This document shows positions 4,882-5,509 of a stretch of DNA of 5,509 bases, piece after piece. This DNA comes from Kiritimatiellales bacterium (lineage in GTDB: Bacteria > Verrucomicrobiota > Kiritimatiellia > Kiritimatiellales > Pontiellaceae), in the NCBI GenBank assembly GCA_030630445.1, contig DAOVNC010000254.1, positions 1 through 5,509 of the forward strand, given 5' to 3'. The translations under genes were made by a program, and so were the position numbers. The notes under the pieces were generated by a model. That model ran no database searches, was not told where the DNA came from, and was given only the letters and a program-made list of their open reading frames with translations. Within the stretch, counting starts at the first letter, position 1. Each line of letters opens with the position of its first letter.

Positions 4882-5509
4882 ATGAAGGTGAAAATCATAG
4901 GAATGGCCGTTACGGCCATGAGTATCGTCGGGGTGGCTAATGCGGCCACCATTTCGTGGACTTCGCAGGTTGCCGAGACGGAGGGTAGTTACGGACAATA
5001 CCTGTCCCCTGGGCTTTTTGATACCAATGGCGCGCCGGTATTGGCGGAAAACGTGGGCGGATGGGCCGAAACCTTTGATGGAATTAATTTCGTGGCAGGA
5101 ACCACCACCTTTGGTGGAGGAACCACAAACAATTTCAATGAAAATGGGTTGCCGATGACCGGAACCTTCGGCACCACCGGCCCGGATACGGTAACACTGA
5201 CCGGCCTGACCAACGGCGCGGAATACCGCATCCAAGTCCTCGTTTTTGATGGACGCAACTCCGTCGTCGAGCCCACCGCGAATGGGCGCACTATTGAGGT
5301 CGATGGCATTGACGGGGGGCAATATGCTTCCGGCGTACGCAATGTAACATGGGGTACTGGGAGACTTCTTACGGGAACCTTTACAGCGGATGCCACGACA
5401 CAGTCCTTTACGCTCGAAGCATTCAACGGTGGAACGAGCTATGGCGGACAGCTCAACGCCCTTACGCTATTCGACCCCAATGGTATTCCCCCCCCCCCCC
5501 CCCCCCCCC
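4882..5509 (+). CDS. Secreted domain X protein, third paralogue, cut by the window end
   Basis: This is a partial gene of 209 complete codons. Residues 1-21 form a signal peptide ending in Ala-Asn-Ala. Residues about 22-197 are one copy of domain X: 'ATISWTSQV', 'GLFDTNGAP', 'AENVGG' (56-60), 'VTLTGLT' (104-110), 'GRTIEVDG' (135-142), 'TGTFTADATTQ' (164-174) and 'GGQLNALTLFDPNG' (188-201). It then enters a polyproline stretch at residue 203. It is more diverged than the other copies: 'DGIDGGQYASG' replaces 'DGVDQGQYANG', and 'FNGGTSYGG' replaces 'FLGTDSKGG'. The 'FDPNGI' plus proline junction sits exactly where gene 2 has its Pro-rich linker before its second domain. A further domain beyond the window is therefore likely. 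Start chosen from AAGGAG five bases upstream and similarity to the N-termini of genes 1 and 2. Confidence 0.88.
   Translation, partial: MKVKIIGMAVTAMSIVGVANAATISWTSQVAETEGSYGQYLSPGLFDTNGAPVLAENVGGWAETFDGINFVAGTTTFGGGTTNNFNENGLPMTGTFGTTGPDTVTLTGLTNGAEYRIQVLVFDGRNSVVEPTANGRTIEVDGIDGGQYASGVRNVTWGTGRLLTGTFTADATTQSFTLEAFNGGTSYGGQLNALTLFDPNGIPPPPPPP
5488..5509. repeat. Homopolymer run of 22 C at the window end
   Basis: The last 22 bases are all C, in frame with gene 4 and coding for at least seven prolines. It may be a real polyproline linker tract, a hypervariable homopolymer, or an assembly or sequencing artefact at a contig edge. Its true length cannot be known from the window. Confidence 0.9.

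Overview
The window looks like a marine or host-associated polysaccharide degrader of the PVC superphylum, most likely Kiritimatiellota or Verrucomicrobiota. This rests on three things: a Verrucomicrobia-style PEP-CTERM tail, an exported multi-domain GH29 fucosidase, and low-complexity Gly/Thr/Ala-rich exported proteins with 'Y.V.TN..L' and 'F[YF]R[VI]' C-terminal modules. The phylum is inferred; no rRNA or other marker is present.

All four real genes lie on the + strand. Positions 1-250 hold no supported gene, only a candidate promoter and a good ribosome binding site. Gene 1 (251-931) encodes a secreted protein with one copy of an unrecognised beta-rich domain (here 'domain X', about 175-180 residues) and a PEP-CTERM sorting tail. 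Gene 2 (1015-2418) carries two copies of domain X and ends in a different C-terminal module of about 70 residues. Gene 3 (2529-4667) is an exported alpha-L-fucosidase (GH29 catalytic domain, beta domain, F5/8 type C domain) that ends in the same C-terminal module as gene 2. Gene 4 (4882 to the window edge) is another domain X protein, cut off inside a run of 22 C that would encode a polyproline linker.

Genes 1, 2 and 3 are separated by short gaps containing strong hairpins, with little room for separate promoters. They are probably co-transcribed with partial termination or processing between genes. Gene 4 follows a 214-base gap with its own perfect TATAAT box and is probably a separate unit.

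The most interesting content is the small domain X paralogue family. Its copies share long stretches of exact DNA identity, which points to recent duplication or gene conversion. Members combine the same domain with different C-terminal tails, and one of those tails is shared with the neighbouring fucosidase. A reasonable but unproven reading is a set of envelope or extracellular proteins that bind glycan or scaffold the fucosidase. No exosortase, sulfatase, transporter or regulator is visible in the window.
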